Shown: one piece after another, positions 44,374-52,596 of the stretch
Layout: each line of letters opens with the position of its first letter
Numbering within the stretch: the stretch's first letter is position 1
Origin: Gammaproteobacteria bacterium
GTDB taxonomy: Bacteria > Pseudomonadota > Gammaproteobacteria > Eutrophobiales > Eutrophobiaceae
Reading direction: 5' to 3'
NCBI GenBank assembly: GCA_026710545.1
Contig: JAPOQU010000015.1
Location: 1 to 64,000, forward strand
DNA: 64,000 nt
Notes under the pieces: generated by a model
Databases searched by the model: none
What the model was told of the DNA's origin: nothing
The model's input: only the letters and a program-made list of their open reading frames with translations
Position numbers and translations under genes: made by a program

Positions 44374-46017
44374 TCAAAAGCAACTACAGTGCTGTCCACC
44401 GGGTCCGGGCCCCAGTCTGATACAGCACCAGGATTGGCTGCCGCCACACATGCCTGTCCCCCAGTAGCTGTAACCGGACGGACAACCTTGCGATACTGGT
44501 CTATGTGGTGTAGGGGGTGTTGGATCAGGGTCGCCACAATCCTTCGTCCCACTAACAGTCTGGCTGGACGCAGGCGGTGTCCCCGGAGTACAACCAGCCG
44601 GTGATGCCGTCACAGAACGAGTCTGCGTAACCGTTTCATCGTCGCAGTAACCGCTGGCAGAGGGCGACCAGGAACCGGTGCTATAGGTGCACCGTGTAGT
44701 GCATACGGTGTCGCCGGACACGGTCTGGCTGGATGCGGGACGCGTGCCGCCTTCGCATGAGGACGTTACCAGGGTGACGCTACGGGACTGTGAAATCCTG
44801 TCGGTGGTGCATCTGCCTGCGGCGCTGGGACTCCAGGGACCGGTAGTCCAGCGGCACGCCGGCAGGGAGCAATCGGCGCCGCCGGATACGGTCTGGCTGG
44901 ACGATGGGCGCGTGCCGCCGGCACAGGGCTGGTTGACAGCGGTCACGCTGCGGGTCTGCGCTACCCTGTCGGTTCTGCAACGGCCTGCGGCGCTGGGTGT
45001 CCAGCGGCCGGTGGTGTACCGGCAGGTGGGCGGCGGGCAGTATTTTGTGCCGTGAACGGTGCGCGTTTCAACACTGCAATCGGACAGGGTACGCCGCTGC
45101 GTCAGTTGGTCGCTGGTGCAATAGCCGGATTGTGCAGGAGTCCAGCTTGCCGGGGTGCATACGGTAGGGCAGTCCCTGGCGCCGGTGACCTGGCGCGTGG
45201 ACGTCGAGCAGTCGGCTGCGCGGCGGGTCTGGGTAAAGGTATCGCCCAGGCACACGGTTGATGCGGCAGGGGTCCAGCCCTGAACCGTACAACTGTCACA
45301 GTTTCTGGTCCCCGTTGCGGCGCGGGTATCGGTGGAACAATCGCCTGAAGTGCGTGTCTGGGTGAAATCAGTACCCCGGCAGATGTCGCCGGTTTCGGGG
45401 GACCAGTCGGTGACAGGGCAGCTTGTACCGCACTGCTTTGTGCCTGTTGCCGTCTGTGTTTCCGTGCTGCAATCCTCAAGGGTGCGGGTTTGCTCAATAA
45501 TGCCGCCGGCACACACGGTATCGGTCCCTGGGGACCAATCGGTAACGGTACAGCCGTTACCAGGGGGAGGATCAATTGCCGGTGTGCCGGCGAAACACGC
45601 TGTTGGTGAACATTGGGCGAGGGTCGCGGGGCCCGTGCAGGTAACCGGATTGCCGGTATCCCATGCGGCGGTATCGTCGCAGATGCATGCGTGCAGGTCG
45701 GGTTCGCTGACTATCTTACTGAGAAACGAACAGAAACTGCCCCCGCTTTTCAGGTTGACGGGGAACCCGCCGGCGCCGCGTTCACTCCATAGCTTGATCG
45801 CTTTGGGCGTGGTTTTACTGTGCCCGTCCGGCCGATGCCGGCGCACGATACTGGGACTGTCACCCGGCCACAGGATCATCGCATTGGTATTTCCGGGCAT
45901 ACCTCCGCCGAACTTACCTTCGTCGCCGTATTCACTGGTTCGCTGTGTATGTTTGTCTATCGGGTCTGCATAGCAAATGGTGATTAAGGTCAAAAAAACC
46001 AAAAGTGTACGAGTCAT
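44374..46017 (-). CDS. Secreted Cys-rich protein with seven thrombospondin-1-like repeats
   Basis: 547 residues. Signal peptide MTRTLLVFLTLITICYA. Residues 20-150 form an unrecognised domain. Then seven tandem repeats: four short (156-196, 200-240, 243-283, 287-327; 41 residues, four Cys each) and three long (332-383, 388-439, 443-494; 52 residues). Each has W-(S/T)-P, a Cys, Q-(T/S/R)-R and a closing G-x-x-x-C, recalling thrombospondin type 1 repeats (W..C..R..C..C). The C-terminus PVSQGCPSGYSYWGTGMCGG... CSCF adds a Cys-rich cap. Likely extracellular adhesion or matrix function, rich in disulfides; inferred. Confidence 0.75.
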   Translation of the reverse strand: MTRTLLVFLTLITICYADPIDKHTQRTSEYGDEGKFGGGMPGNTNAMILWPGDSPSIVRRHRPDGHSKTTPKAIKLWSERGAGGFPVNLKSGGSFCSFLSKIVSEPDLHACICDDTAAWDTGNPVTCTGPATLAQCSPTACFAGTPAIDPPPGNGCTVTDWSPGTDTVCAGGIIEQTRTLEDCSTETQTATGTKQCGTSCPVTDWSPETGDICRGTDFTQTRTSGDCSTDTRAATGTRNCDSCTVQGWTPAASTVCLGDTFTQTRRAADCSTSTRQVTGARDCPTVCTPASWTPAQSGYCTSDQLTQRRTLSDCSVETRTVHGTKYCPPPTCRYTTGRWTPSAAGRCRTDRVAQTRSVTAVNQPCAGGTRPSSSQTVSGGADCSLPACRWTTGPWSPSAAGRCTTDRISQSRSVTLVTSSCEGGTRPASSQTVSGDTVCTTRCTYSTGSWSPSASGYCDDETVTQTRSVTASPAGCTPGTPPASSQTVSGTKDCGDPDPTPPTPHRPVSQGCPSGYSYWGTGMCGGSQSWCCIRLGPGPGGQHCSCF

Positions 46018-46085
46018 TGTATTAACACCTGCAATCCATTACATTGAGTTGCTGATAGTAGACCCGTTGCAAGCCAATGTAAAGA

Positions 46086-46123
46086 AGTTTTTTGCCGGTT
46101 TCGATTACCGGTGAGAAAAAACT
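46086..46123. other. Long imperfect hairpin between divergent genes
   Basis: AGTTTTTTGCCGGT pairs with ACCGG...AAAAAACT around a short loop. It has the T-run/stem form of a terminator but lies between divergent gene starts (46017 and 46308), so it may instead be a leader structure or terminate antisense transcription. Confidence 0.35.
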
Positions 46124-46164
46124 GCCGGGGGAAACGGGTTCATCACGGAAAGTCCCGGCCTGCA

Positions 46165-46193
46165 GAGACAGCAGGATATAAATCAGCTATAAT
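46165..46193 (+). promoter_or_regulatory. Candidate sigma70 promoter for the LLM oxidoreductase cluster
   Basis: GAGACA (46165-46170), 17 bp, TATAAT (46188-46193), 115 bp before the LLM oxidoreductase start. The -10 is consensus and the -35 moderate. Confidence 0.4.
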
Positions 46194-46307
46194 CCGAACC
46201 CTTTTTCAGAGCCGGCGCGTACCGCATGCCGCGCGGCGACGGCCTTTGCCGGAAGTGCAGAAGGCGTTTACTGTTATCGAAGGAATAAACCGGGAGAAAT
46301 AAAAAGA

Positions 46308-47396
46308 ATGAGTGTGCCTGCCGTCCCCAAAGCAGGGGTCATATTCAAATCCTATGAACCGCTGGCATCCATGCAGGCCTACGCCCGGCAGACCGAGGCA
46401 TCCGGCCTGATGGGCGGGTTCTGGATCGCCGAGGCCTACCACTGGTTCCGCCAGTACGGACTGGAAGCCCGCGGCTGTTTTACCACGCTGGCGGCGGTCA
46501 GTGTGGCGACCGGCAAAATTCCCATCGGGCTGGGTATCACATCACCCTACATGCGCCATCCCACCATACAGGCGTCCGAGGCGGCGGCGATAGACGAGTT
46601 ATCCGGCGGCCGTTTCATCATGGGCATCGGCGTGGGCAAGGTGGGTATCGAGTACCTGGAATACGACATCGAGAAACTGCGGCCGGTCGGGGTGCACCAT
46701 GAATCCATGGAGATCATGCGCAAGGTCTTCTCCGGGGAAGCCTACGAATACAAGGGCAAATACTATGAATCATCCATGCCGGCATACGACCGGGCCGGCG
46801 CCGGCCTGCGTACTGATATACCCATCTACGTGGGCGCCACCGGGCCGTTCATGCAGAGGCTGTGCGGCAGCGAAAGCGACGGCATGTTGCTGGCGGGGCT
46901 GACGTCACCCCCCTTCGTTAAATATGCCCGCGACAACATGGACGCAGGCGCGGCAAAGGCAGGACGCACCTTGCCGGCGGACTTCCCGGTAGGAGGCGTG
47001 ATCCTCTGTTCCTGCTCCCGGGACGGCGACAAGGCGCGGGATGCGACCCGGCCGTATACGGGAACCTACGTGGTGAACAAGATCAGGAATATCAAGAACG
47101 ACATCATCCTGGCCGGTTCAGGACTGCCCGATTCGGCCTGGGAGCCGTTTCGCCAGGCCATCGCGGACGGTACCCAGGACAACGTCACCCGGTACGTGAC
47201 CGATGAGATGATGCGCAAGTTTACCGTTATCTCCGGCACGCCGGAGGACTGTCTCGAGATCACCCAGGAACTGGTGGATGCGGGGCTGACCCTGCCGTTG
47301 CTGGAAGTGGTCGGCGCCAACGAGGCCGACAACCTGGAGACCATCCGCTTGATGGGCGAAGAGGTTGTGCCAAATTTGAGGCCGGCAAGCGCATAA
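46308..47396 (+). CDS. LLM-class (F420/FMN-dependent) oxidoreductase
   Basis: A 362-residue luciferase-like monooxygenase/F420-reductase barrel. Typical stretches are GFWIAEAYHWFRQYG, IPIGLGITSPYMRHP, AIDELSGGRFIMGIGVG, VGATGPFMQRLCGSESDGMLLAG and ISGTPEDCLEITQELVDAG. The similarity is to the Mer/F420-dependent branch rather than classic bacterial luciferase, but F420 and FMN cannot be told apart by eye. The fused F0 synthase gene 2.6 kb downstream supports F420. First of a rightward series with an FAH hydrolase, an M20 hydrolase and fbiC. Confidence 0.83.
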   Translation: MSVPAVPKAGVIFKSYEPLASMQAYARQTEASGLMGGFWIAEAYHWFRQYGLEARGCFTTLAAVSVATGKIPIGLGITSPYMRHPTIQASEAAAIDELSGGRFIMGIGVGKVGIEYLEYDIEKLRPVGVHHESMEIMRKVFSGEAYEYKGKYYESSMPAYDRAGAGLRTDIPIYVGATGPFMQRLCGSESDGMLLAGLTSPPFVKYARDNMDAGAAKAGRTLPADFPVGGVILCSCSRDGDKARDATRPYTGTYVVNKIRNIKNDIILAGSGLPDSAWEPFRQAIADGTQDNVTRYVTDEMMRKFTVISGTPEDCLEITQELVDAGLTLPLLEVVGANEADNLETIRLMGEEVVPNLRPASA

Positions 47397-47412
47397 TGAT
47401 TGAACCCGACTG

Positions 47413-47436
47413 GGGGACGGACTTAAGTCCGTCCCC
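47413..47436. repeat. Dispersed palindrome (GGGGACGG family), copy 3
   Basis: A 24-bp perfect palindrome: GGGGACGGACTT plus its reverse complement, between the LLM and FAH genes. Confidence 0.6.
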
Positions 47437-47500
47437 GGACAGAGCCGCGGCAGTCCCCCGGCATCTGACGGGTTGTGTGTGAGAATTGAGGAAAAAAACG

Positions 47501-48418
47501 ATGAAACTGGCAACATTTGACATCAACAGCAGCGGGAAACGCACCGTCGGGGTGTATCATAACGGCGCCTACGTGGACCTCGTAGTTCTTTCCGGCGGAT
47601 TGTTGCCGGCGGACATGATCGAATTTATCAAGGGAGGCAAGCCCACCATGGACCAGGCCCGCAGCCTGCTGGCCGGAGTCGGGGGCAGCGCCGGCGCGTA
47701 TGTTTACTCTCCGGACCAAGTCACCCTGCAGGCGCCGGTGCCGTTGCCGGGCAAGATAGTGCATACCTCCTGCAATTTCGACTCCCACCTGGAGGAACTG
47801 ACGACCTGGAACGATCCGGAATGGGAGTCCCACAACTGGGGCGAGTTTCACTTCGAACACCCGACCGGCTTCCTGGAAGCGCCGTCGTCCGTGGTGCCCA
47901 GCGGCGCCGGGGTCGAGATTCCGGTGTTCACGAAACAACTGGATTACGAGATCGAGATCGCCATCATCATCGGCAGGGAGGCCTACAAGGTCGGTGTCGA
48001 TGACGCCTTCAAATACGTGGCGGGTTACACCATCTTCAATGACCTGTCCGCCCGGGACATCCAGGCCCGGGAGCACTCCAACAAGGTGATCCTGATGGGG
48101 AAGAGCTTCAAGGGTTCCTGTCCCCTGGGCCCCTGGCTGGTCACCCTGGATGAACTGGACGACCCCCACGACCTGGATATGAAACTGCGCGTCAACGGCG
48201 AAGTGCGCCAGGACGCCAATACCGGCCAGATGCACTACAAGACCGCGGAACTGGTGTCCTGGTGGTCGCACATGGGCCTGTATCCCGGCGATGTCATCAC
48301 CAGCGGCAGCCCCCCGGGCGTCGCAGCCGGCATGGATCAACCCAGGTGGCTGCAGCCGGGCGACACGGTGGATGCGACCATCGCAAAACTGGGTACTTTG
48401 ACGACCAGGATCATATAA
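47501..48418 (+). CDS. Fumarylacetoacetate hydrolase-family protein
   Basis: 305 residues. The C-terminal FAH domain has the metal ligands in LDYEIEIAIIIG, with the following YTIFNDLSARDIQ, and MGKSFKGSCPLGPWLV, TSGSPPGVA. The family cleaves or decarboxylates/hydrates acylpyruvates and ring-cleavage products with Mg2+ or Mn2+. ATG 47501 has GAGGA upstream (the TTG at 47486 is part of that site). Part of the catabolic series ending in fbiC, with Rieske oxygenase genes nearby, so a role in opening a ring-derived product is plausible; substrate unknown. Confidence 0.86.
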   Translation: MKLATFDINSSGKRTVGVYHNGAYVDLVVLSGGLLPADMIEFIKGGKPTMDQARSLLAGVGGSAGAYVYSPDQVTLQAPVPLPGKIVHTSCNFDSHLEELTTWNDPEWESHNWGEFHFEHPTGFLEAPSSVVPSGAGVEIPVFTKQLDYEIEIAIIIGREAYKVGVDDAFKYVAGYTIFNDLSARDIQAREHSNKVILMGKSFKGSCPLGPWLVTLDELDDPHDLDMKLRVNGEVRQDANTGQMHYKTAELVSWWSHMGLYPGDVITSGSPPGVAAGMDQPRWLQPGDTVDATIAKLGTLTTRII

Positions 48419-48454
48419 TTCAATTTGGAAGCACAGGATATGTAAAGACCGTCA

Positions 48455-48478
48455 GGGGACGGATTTAAATCCGTCCCC
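48455..48478. repeat. Dispersed palindrome (GGGGACGG family), copy 4
   Basis: A 24-bp perfect palindrome: GGGGACGGATTT plus its reverse complement, 37 bp after the FAH stop and 50 bp before the M20 start. Confidence 0.6.
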
Positions 48479-48527
48479 GAATCCCGTATATGCTGTGCAT
48501 CTATGCTAAACGTATCAGGAATAAATA

Positions 48528-49802
48528 ATGACTACTGACATAAACAAGGAATTGCTGGCCCGGGCTATCGAGCACGTCGACCGCCAGCGCCTGGTGAAAC
48601 TGGTGATGGACCTGGTGGACATCCCCAGTCCTACCGGCGAGGAGGAGGGCGTAGCCCGCGCCCTGTACGAGATTTTCGGCTCGGCCGGTTTCGACGCCAC
48701 CCTGCAACCCATCGGCGACGGCCGCTATAACGCGATCGGCCGGCTGCAGGGGCAGGGCGGCGGCAAGTCGCTCATGTTCAACGGCCACCTGGACACCTCG
48801 TTCGGCCCGGAACAGGCCCATCGCGGCATCGGCTACCAGTGCAAGGCCACGCTGGTCGACAACGAATGGATCTACGGCATGGGCTCGTTCAACATGAAGA
48901 GCGCCATGGGGACGTATATCGTCGCCACGGAGGCGATCCGCAAGGCCGGCATCGAACTGGCCGGCGACGTGGTGATCGCCGGGGTGGCCGGCGAGATAGA
49001 GAAAGCGCCGGTGAACGACTTCGAGGGCCGGCAGTACCAGGGTTACGGCGTCGGCACGAAGTTTGCGATTACCCACGGCGCAGTGGCCGATTTCTGCATC
49101 CTGGGCGAACCCACCAACATGATGCTGATCCCGCGTCACTGCGGCACCACCTGGATGAAGATCACCGTGCCGGGCCGCCTGATCCATACCGCCTGGTCCA
49201 AGGTCGAGACCAACGCCATCAACAAATCCAGGAAGGTCCTGGACGCCATACACGAGTGGATCCCGGGTTATTGCGAACGCAACCGGGTGGGCGATTTCCA
49301 GCCCCGGGTGAACGTCTCCGCCATCGAGGGCGGCTGGCCCTGGCGCGGCGCCAGGACCCCGGACAACTGCTGCATCTACCTGGACGTCAGGACCATACCG
49401 GGCGTGATGCCCGTACAGGTCTATAACGAGGTGCGCGAGGTCATCGCGGACGCGGTCAGCGCCAACGAAGAACTGGCCGGCGCCAAGGTGGAAATCTTCC
49501 TGTCGGCGCCCGGCACTTCCATCCCGGACGACAACGAACTGGTGCAGACCGTCATCAAGGCGCACACCGACCAGTTGGGTGAGGCGCCGCAGATGGGGAT
49601 GGAAACCTGGTACAGCGATGCGGCGCACATGAACCGCTACGGCATACCCACGGTGAATTACGGCTCGGCCGGCCGCATCCGCACCACCGGCGGCGGCGGT
49701 TTCTCCACCTCCCAGGGCGAAGCGGTCCATATCGGCGACATGCTGGATATCATCAAGGTCTACATCCAGGCCATCCTGATGATCTGCCGCGTTGCGGAGT
49801 GA
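48528..49802 (+). CDS. M20-family metallo-amidohydrolase/peptidase
   Basis: 424 residues. First zinc ligand region LMFNGHLDTS, second IYGMGSFNMKSAMG, then the catalytic glutamate in GVAGEIEKAP, and a lid/dimerisation domain (about 205-320) with RLIHTAWSKVETNAI. The family hydrolyses N-acyl, N-carbamoyl or peptide bonds (ArgE, DapE, HyuC-like). The usual zinc-bridging Asp in the GxxxDMK motif is Asn here (FNMK), as in some predicted deacylases. ATG 48528 follows AGGA. Fits between FAH and fbiC in a catabolic cluster. Substrate not assignable. Confidence 0.84.
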   Translation: MTTDINKELLARAIEHVDRQRLVKLVMDLVDIPSPTGEEEGVARALYEIFGSAGFDATLQPIGDGRYNAIGRLQGQGGGKSLMFNGHLDTSFGPEQAHRGIGYQCKATLVDNEWIYGMGSFNMKSAMGTYIVATEAIRKAGIELAGDVVIAGVAGEIEKAPVNDFEGRQYQGYGVGTKFAITHGAVADFCILGEPTNMMLIPRHCGTTWMKITVPGRLIHTAWSKVETNAINKSRKVLDAIHEWIPGYCERNRVGDFQPRVNVSAIEGGWPWRGARTPDNCCIYLDVRTIPGVMPVQVYNEVREVIADAVSANEELAGAKVEIFLSAPGTSIPDDNELVQTVIKAHTDQLGEAPQMGMETWYSDAAHMNRYGIPTVNYGSAGRIRTTGGGGFSTSQGEAVHIGDMLDIIKVYIQAILMICRVAE

Positions 49803-49808
49803 ATGAAT

Positions 49809-50043
49809 TAACATCGATGCACAGGATGAACAGGATAAGTGAAAGTTGCGGATAGGGGTGTCGCCACAACATAATCTGTAGCGTCAGGTACGGGTTCGCC
49901 GGGCAGTAAGGAGGCGGACTGCTGTTTACAACTTGCAGGGGCAGGACAAGGTGCATCCACGGACGCAATCAGAGCAATAATGTTACAATCAAATTATCCT
50001 GTATATCCTGTACATCAATGTTAAATAGTTATCCTGTATATCC
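49809..50043. repeat. Repeat-rich leader of fbiC
   Basis: TTAACATCGATGCACAGGAT plus GAACAGGATAA near 49808-49842 has an inverted relative at about 49990-50026 (ATTATCCTGTATATCCTG, TACATCAATGTTAAATAG). The latter is partly duplicated tandemly to 50052, so ATGTTAAATA occurs twice and only the second copy is in the fbiC frame. It looks like a small inverted-repeat element next to the fbiC start. Confidence 0.45.
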
Positions 50044-52431
50044 ATGTTAAATATTGATGAAGTCCTGTCATGGTCCCATTCTGATGTACGGGAGTTGATG
50101 GAACGCGCCGCGGCGTTGCGCGATGAGGGACATGGCCGGGTCGTTTCCTACTCCCCCAAAGTCTTTATCCCGCTGACCAAGCTGTGCCGCGACGTGTGCC
50201 ACTACTGCACCTTTGCGCAACCGCCGCGGGCCGGGCAACGGGCCTATATGAGTATCGACGAGGTATTGGACATAGCCCGGGCCGGCGCGGACGCGGGTTG
50301 CCACGAGGCCTTGTTCACCCTGGGGGACAAACCGGAACTGCGCTACAAGGTTGCGCGGGATGAACTGAAGGAACTGGGCCATACCTCGACCCTGGCCTAC
50401 CTGCGGGCAGCGGCGCAGGCAGTGCTGGATGAGACCGGGTTGCTGCCGCACATGAACCCCGGCGTGATGACCCAGGCCGAGTTGCGGGACCTGCGCGCGG
50501 TATCGGTATCCCAGGGACTGATGCTGGAGAGCAGTTCAGCGCGCCTGTGCGAGAAAGGCGGCCCTCACCACGGTTCCCCGGACAAGCGGCCGCAGGTGCG
50601 CCTGGACAGCATCGCCGCGGCAGGCGCGGCGCGGGCGCCGTTTACCTCCGGCATCCTGATAGGCATAGGCGAGACCCGCCGGGAACGCCTGGAAGCCCTG
50701 CTGGCCCTGAAGGACCTGCACGATACCCACGGGCACATCCAGGAGATCATCGTCCAGAACTTCCGGCGCAAGCCCGGCACGAAGATGCACGCTGCCCCGG
50801 AACCGGCGCTGGAAGAGCTGCTCTGGACCATCGCCATGGCGCGCATCATCTTCGGCCCGCACATGAACGTACAGGCGCCGCCCAACCTGACCCTGGACGA
50901 GTCGCTGCCGGACCTCATCCACGCCGGGATCAACGACTGGGGCGGTGTCTCGCCCGTGACGCCGGACCACGTCAACCCGGAAGCGGCCTGGCCGCACCTT
51001 GATAAGCTGCGCGCCGCAACGGAGGTAACCGGCAAGACCCTGGCGCCGAGACTGCCGGTTTACCCGGATTACATCGAAGAGCGTGACACCTGGATCGACC
51101 CTGCCCTGCACACCCCGGTGATACGAAAGATCGACGCCGCCGGCTATGCCCGTTCGGGTGACTGGTCGCCGGGAGGCGTGGGACATTGGCCGGAACCGGG
51201 TAAACACCTGAACGGTGGAGGAACACAACGCACAACGGACAGCCCATTGGCGTCACTGACGGACAAGGCCATGGCCGGCGTGCGTCTTGATGAGAACGAA
51301 ATCGCCAGCCTGTTCAATGCCCGGGCCGCCGATGAAGCACTCGTCATCCGGGCCGCCGACGACCTGCGCCGCACGGTTAACGGCGACACGGTCAGCTACG
51401 TGGTCAACCGGAATATCAATTACACCAACATCTGCTATTTCGGCTGCGGTTTCTGCGCCTTCTCCAAGGGGCGCGTGGCCGAGAACCTGCGCGAACGGGG
51501 CTACGACCTGCCCCTGGCGGAAGTCCAGGCGCGTGTGTCAGAAGCCTGGCAGCGGGGCGCGACCGAGGTCTGCCTGCAAGGGGGCATACACCCGGATTAC
51601 ACCGGCGCGACCTATCTTTCAATCGTCCGGGCGGTGAAGCAGGCCCAGCCGGACATGCACGTACATGCGTTCTCGCCCCTGGAGATCAGGCAGGGGGCAG
51701 AGACCCTGGGGCTGCCGCTCAGGGACTATCTCAAGGAGTTGAAGCAAGCGGGCCTCGGCACCCTGCCCGGCACCGCGGCGGAAATCCTGGACGATGAGAT
51801 CCGGCAGATTATCTGCCCGGACAAGCTGAACACGGAACAGTGGCTGGAGGTCATGCGCACCGCCCACTCGCTGGGCCTCAACTCCACGTCCACGATCATG
51901 TTCGGCCACGTGGACGGGCCGCTCAACTGGGCGCGGCATTTGCTGCGTATCCGCGACCTGCAGGAAGAGACGGGGGGCTTTACCGAGTTTGTGCCGCTGC
52001 CCTTCGTACACATGGAAGCGCCCATGTACCGCAAGGGCAGGGCGCGCAAGGGGCCCACCTTCCGCGAAGCCCTGCTGATGCACGCGGTCGCCAGGCTGGC
52101 GCTGCACCCGCATATCACCAACATACAGGCCTCCTGGGTGAAGCTGGGCATGGACGGGATCAAGGCCTGCCTGGATGCGGGCGTCAACGACCTGGGCGGC
52201 ACCCTGATGAACGAAAGCATCAGCCGCGCCGCGGGCGCCTCCCACGGCCAGGAGTTCACCGTCGCGGGCATGCGCGAGCTGATCACGGCCGCGGGCAGGG
52301 TACCGCAACGGCGCACCACCCGTTACGAGTTTATCAATGAGACCGGCGACCCGGTTCACCTGCCTGCCATGACGCAAGACCCGGGAATCGCAACCCGGGG
52401 CGGCTGTCCAGCGTCGCCGGCATCGTCCTGA
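50044..52431 (+). CDS. fbiC: F0 synthase, fused CofG-CofH (FbiC)
   Basis: 795 residues with two radical-SAM halves. The N-terminal CofG half has the 4Fe-4S motif C48-x3-C52-x2-C55 (CRDVCHYCTF). The CofH half starts near residue 400 and carries C464-x3-C468-x2-C471 (CYFGCGFCAF), then LQGGIHPDYTG and a MESISRAAG-like NESISRAAGASHGQEF. Together they join tyrosine and a flavin precursor into F0, the deazaflavin core of coenzyme F420. A fused form is typical of Actinobacteria; separate genes occur in archaea. It lies behind genes for a LLM oxidoreductase, an FAH hydrolase and an M20 enzyme. No other F420 gene (cofC/D/E) is in the window. Confidence 0.93.
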   Translation: MLNIDEVLSWSHSDVRELMERAAALRDEGHGRVVSYSPKVFIPLTKLCRDVCHYCTFAQPPRAGQRAYMSIDEVLDIARAGADAGCHEALFTLGDKPELRYKVARDELKELGHTSTLAYLRAAAQAVLDETGLLPHMNPGVMTQAELRDLRAVSVSQGLMLESSSARLCEKGGPHHGSPDKRPQVRLDSIAAAGAARAPFTSGILIGIGETRRERLEALLALKDLHDTHGHIQEIIVQNFRRKPGTKMHAAPEPALEELLWTIAMARIIFGPHMNVQAPPNLTLDESLPDLIHAGINDWGGVSPVTPDHVNPEAAWPHLDKLRAATEVTGKTLAPRLPVYPDYIEERDTWIDPALHTPVIRKIDAAGYARSGDWSPGGVGHWPEPGKHLNGGGTQRTTDSPLASLTDKAMAGVRLDENEIASLFNARAADEALVIRAADDLRRTVNGDTVSYVVNRNINYTNICYFGCGFCAFSKGRVAENLRERGYDLPLAEVQARVSEAWQRGATEVCLQGGIHPDYTGATYLSIVRAVKQAQPDMHVHAFSPLEIRQGAETLGLPLRDYLKELKQAGLGTLPGTAAEILDDEIRQIICPDKLNTEQWLEVMRTAHSLGLNSTSTIMFGHVDGPLNWARHLLRIRDLQEETGGFTEFVPLPFVHMEAPMYRKGRARKGPTFREALLMHAVARLALHPHITNIQASWVKLGMDGIKACLDAGVNDLGGTLMNESISRAAGASHGQEFTVAGMRELITAAGRVPQRRTTRYEFINETGDPVHLPAMTQDPGIATRGGCPASPASS

Positions 52432-52476
52432 GCGCCACCAACCTCCAGGGGTTGATGTGTCATATCGAGAAGGTGT

Positions 52477-52509
52477 CCGCAGGTAATTTATCCGCAGATT
52501 ACGCAGATT
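52477..52509. repeat. Short tandem GCAGATTAC repeat
   Basis: TCCGCAGATTACGCAGATTA followed by ACGCAGAT is a 10-bp near-tandem unit repeated about three times between fbiC and the Fic gene. A widespread type of intergenic repeat; no function inferred. Confidence 0.4.
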
Positions 52510-52540
52510 AACGCAGATAAAATGAGGTGATTAGCCGGTA

Positions 52541-52596
52541 TAATCGCTTCATAATATACTACTATATGAAGCGATTAACTGGTATAATCGCCTCAT
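52541..52596. promoter_or_regulatory. Three-box operator/promoter of the second fic gene
   Basis: TAATCGCTTCATA (52541-52553) and TATGAAGCGATTA (52565-52577) are exact 13-bp inverted arms 11 bp apart. A third box, TATAATCGCCTCAT (52583-52596), runs into the ATG at 52595. TATAAT (52583-52588) is a consensus -10 ending 6 bp before the ATG, so the message may be leaderless and its start covered by the binding protein. Confidence 0.6.

Noticed and set aside
44600..45580. Regular DNA repeats that could suggest a CRISPR or satellite array
   Set aside because: They are the coding repeats of the thrombospondin-1-like protein: period about 130-165 bp, diverged, in frame, with no short identical repeat-spacer structure.
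48501..49814. A 437-codon open frame on the - strand
   Set aside because: Antisense to the M20 gene, low-complexity His/Asp/Gly/Val composition, no homology pattern.
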